DNA of 64,000 bases from Paraburkholderia phytofirmans PsJN (GTDB lineage Bacteria; Pseudomonadota; Gammaproteobacteria; Burkholderiales; Burkholderiaceae): contig NC_010681.1 in NCBI RefSeq assembly GCF_000020125.1, positions 2,666,001 through 2,730,000 on the forward strand, read 5' to 3'. Numbering within the stretch: the stretch's first letter is position 1; every line of letters begins with the position of its first letter. Below the pieces are notes generated by a model. The model was not told the origin of the DNA and ran no database searches. It worked only from the letters and a program-made list of their open reading frames with translations. Below are positions 63,576 to 64,000 of the stretch, piece after piece. Both the position numbers and the translations under genes were made by a program.

Positions 63576-64000
63576 GTTATCAAACCGGCCTTAGCGGCCT
63601 CTCCGCAGCCTCGACGGACCTCGATGTGATCGGCAATAACATCGCGAATGCGAACACTGTCGGGTTCAAAAGCTCGACGGCACAGTTCGCCGACATGTAT
63701 GCCAACGCGGTGATGACCGCGGCCAATAACCAGGTGGGTATCGGCACGCGCTTATCCACGGCCGAACAGGACTTCAGTAACGGTACGTTTAGCAAGACCG
63801 ATCGGCCACTAGACATTGCAATAAACGGAAATGGATTCTTCCAGCTCTCCAATAACGGCGCTCTGGTCTACTCGCGCAATGGTGTGTTCCATCTCGACAA
63901 AAGCGGGGTAATTGAGAATGCTCAAGGACTGCCATTGATGGGTTACTCCCCCGGACCCGACGGGAAGATGAATACGGGCAGCGTTGGGCCGCTCATGGTC
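63572..64000 (+). CDS. flgE: Flagellar hook protein FlgE, N-terminal part (runs off right edge)
   Basis: The visible 143 residues begin MSYQTGLSGLSAASTDLDVI then GNNIANANTVGFKSSTAQFA, the rod/hook/HAP N-terminal signature, and continue with PLDIAINGNGFFQLSNNGAL, as in proteobacterial FlgE. The gene is cut by the window edge. It overlaps the upstream unknown gene by ATGA. Only the left side is visible, and there are no flgB, flgC or flgD genes there, so it is either a second, accessory flgE or the start of an atypical flagellar cluster. Confidence 0.9.
   Translation, partial: MSYQTGLSGLSAASTDLDVIGNNIANANTVGFKSSTAQFADMYANAVMTAANNQVGIGTRLSTAEQDFSNGTFSKTDRPLDIAINGNGFFQLSNNGALVYSRNGVFHLDKSGVIENAQGLPLMGYSPGPDGKMNTGSVGPLMV

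Noticed and set aside
1-64000. Genomic island or prophage inserted in the window
   Set aside because: No integrase, transposase, tRNA or attachment-site repeat was seen; base composition is mostly uniform apart from adhesin promoter regions.

Overview
The window is GC-rich, gene-dense chromosomal DNA. Its gene families are typical of the beta-proteobacterial Burkholderia sensu lato group (Paraburkholderia/Caballeronia/Burkholderia): several LysR regulators, CaiB-type CoA transferase, fumarylacetoacetase, trimeric autotransporter adhesins with ESPR-type leaders, a NodT-EmrA-EmrB efflux operon, a bestrophin-like protein and the acetoacetate decarboxylase/3-hydroxybutyrate dehydrogenase pair. 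The genus is inferred from this repertoire, not proven. I saw no rRNA, tRNA, CRISPR array, transposase or phage gene.

Layout. 1-3.3 kb: a polyamine/opine-type ABC importer operon. 3.4-11.4 kb: an AraC regulator divergent from a catabolic operon (enoyl-CoA hydratase, CaiB CoA transferase, fumarylacetoacetase, DUF485 protein, acetate-type Na+ symporter, DUF302 protein). 11.4-13.9 kb: a leftover C-terminus of an NADP-dependent oxidoreductase, a LysR regulator and an intact oxidoreductase of the same family. 14-19.6 kb: a leftward uptake/deamination operon (DUF3311, Na+/solute symporter, two amidohydrolases) with a divergent LysR gene. 19.7-21.6 kb: a short-chain dehydrogenase and its LysR neighbour.

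21.6-37.7 kb is a surface module: an OmpA-type lipoprotein, a 2141-residue trimeric autotransporter built from duplicated blocks, a second 655-residue autotransporter, a REC-AraC response regulator with a 7TMR-DISM histidine kinase, and a TonB-dependent receptor. A phased 13-bp direct repeat lies between the second adhesin and the response regulator and is a good candidate operator. 37.8-46.4 kb is a mosaic of small stress and regulatory genes (YbhB-like, Ohr, LysR, two FixJ-type regulators, TetR, DedA-rhodanese) with a truncated oxidoreductase and several long spacers.

46.6-49.5 kb is a ketone-body/PHB operon (Adc, BdhA, patatin). 49.7-57.2 kb is leftward: an exported protein, a bestrophin and a NodT-EmrA-EmrB pump. 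The nodT frame runs without a stop into an upstream LRAT-like acyltransferase, and a tiny membrane-peptide gene lies further upstream. 57.6-61.7 kb holds an AhpD-like protein, a cupin, an NDH-2-like flavoprotein and a LysR gene that is a close paralogue of the one at 41.4 kb. The right edge has a two-EF-hand protein, an unrecognised gene translationally coupled to a flgE-type hook gene, and the start of that flgE, which lacks the usual flagellar neighbours on its visible side.
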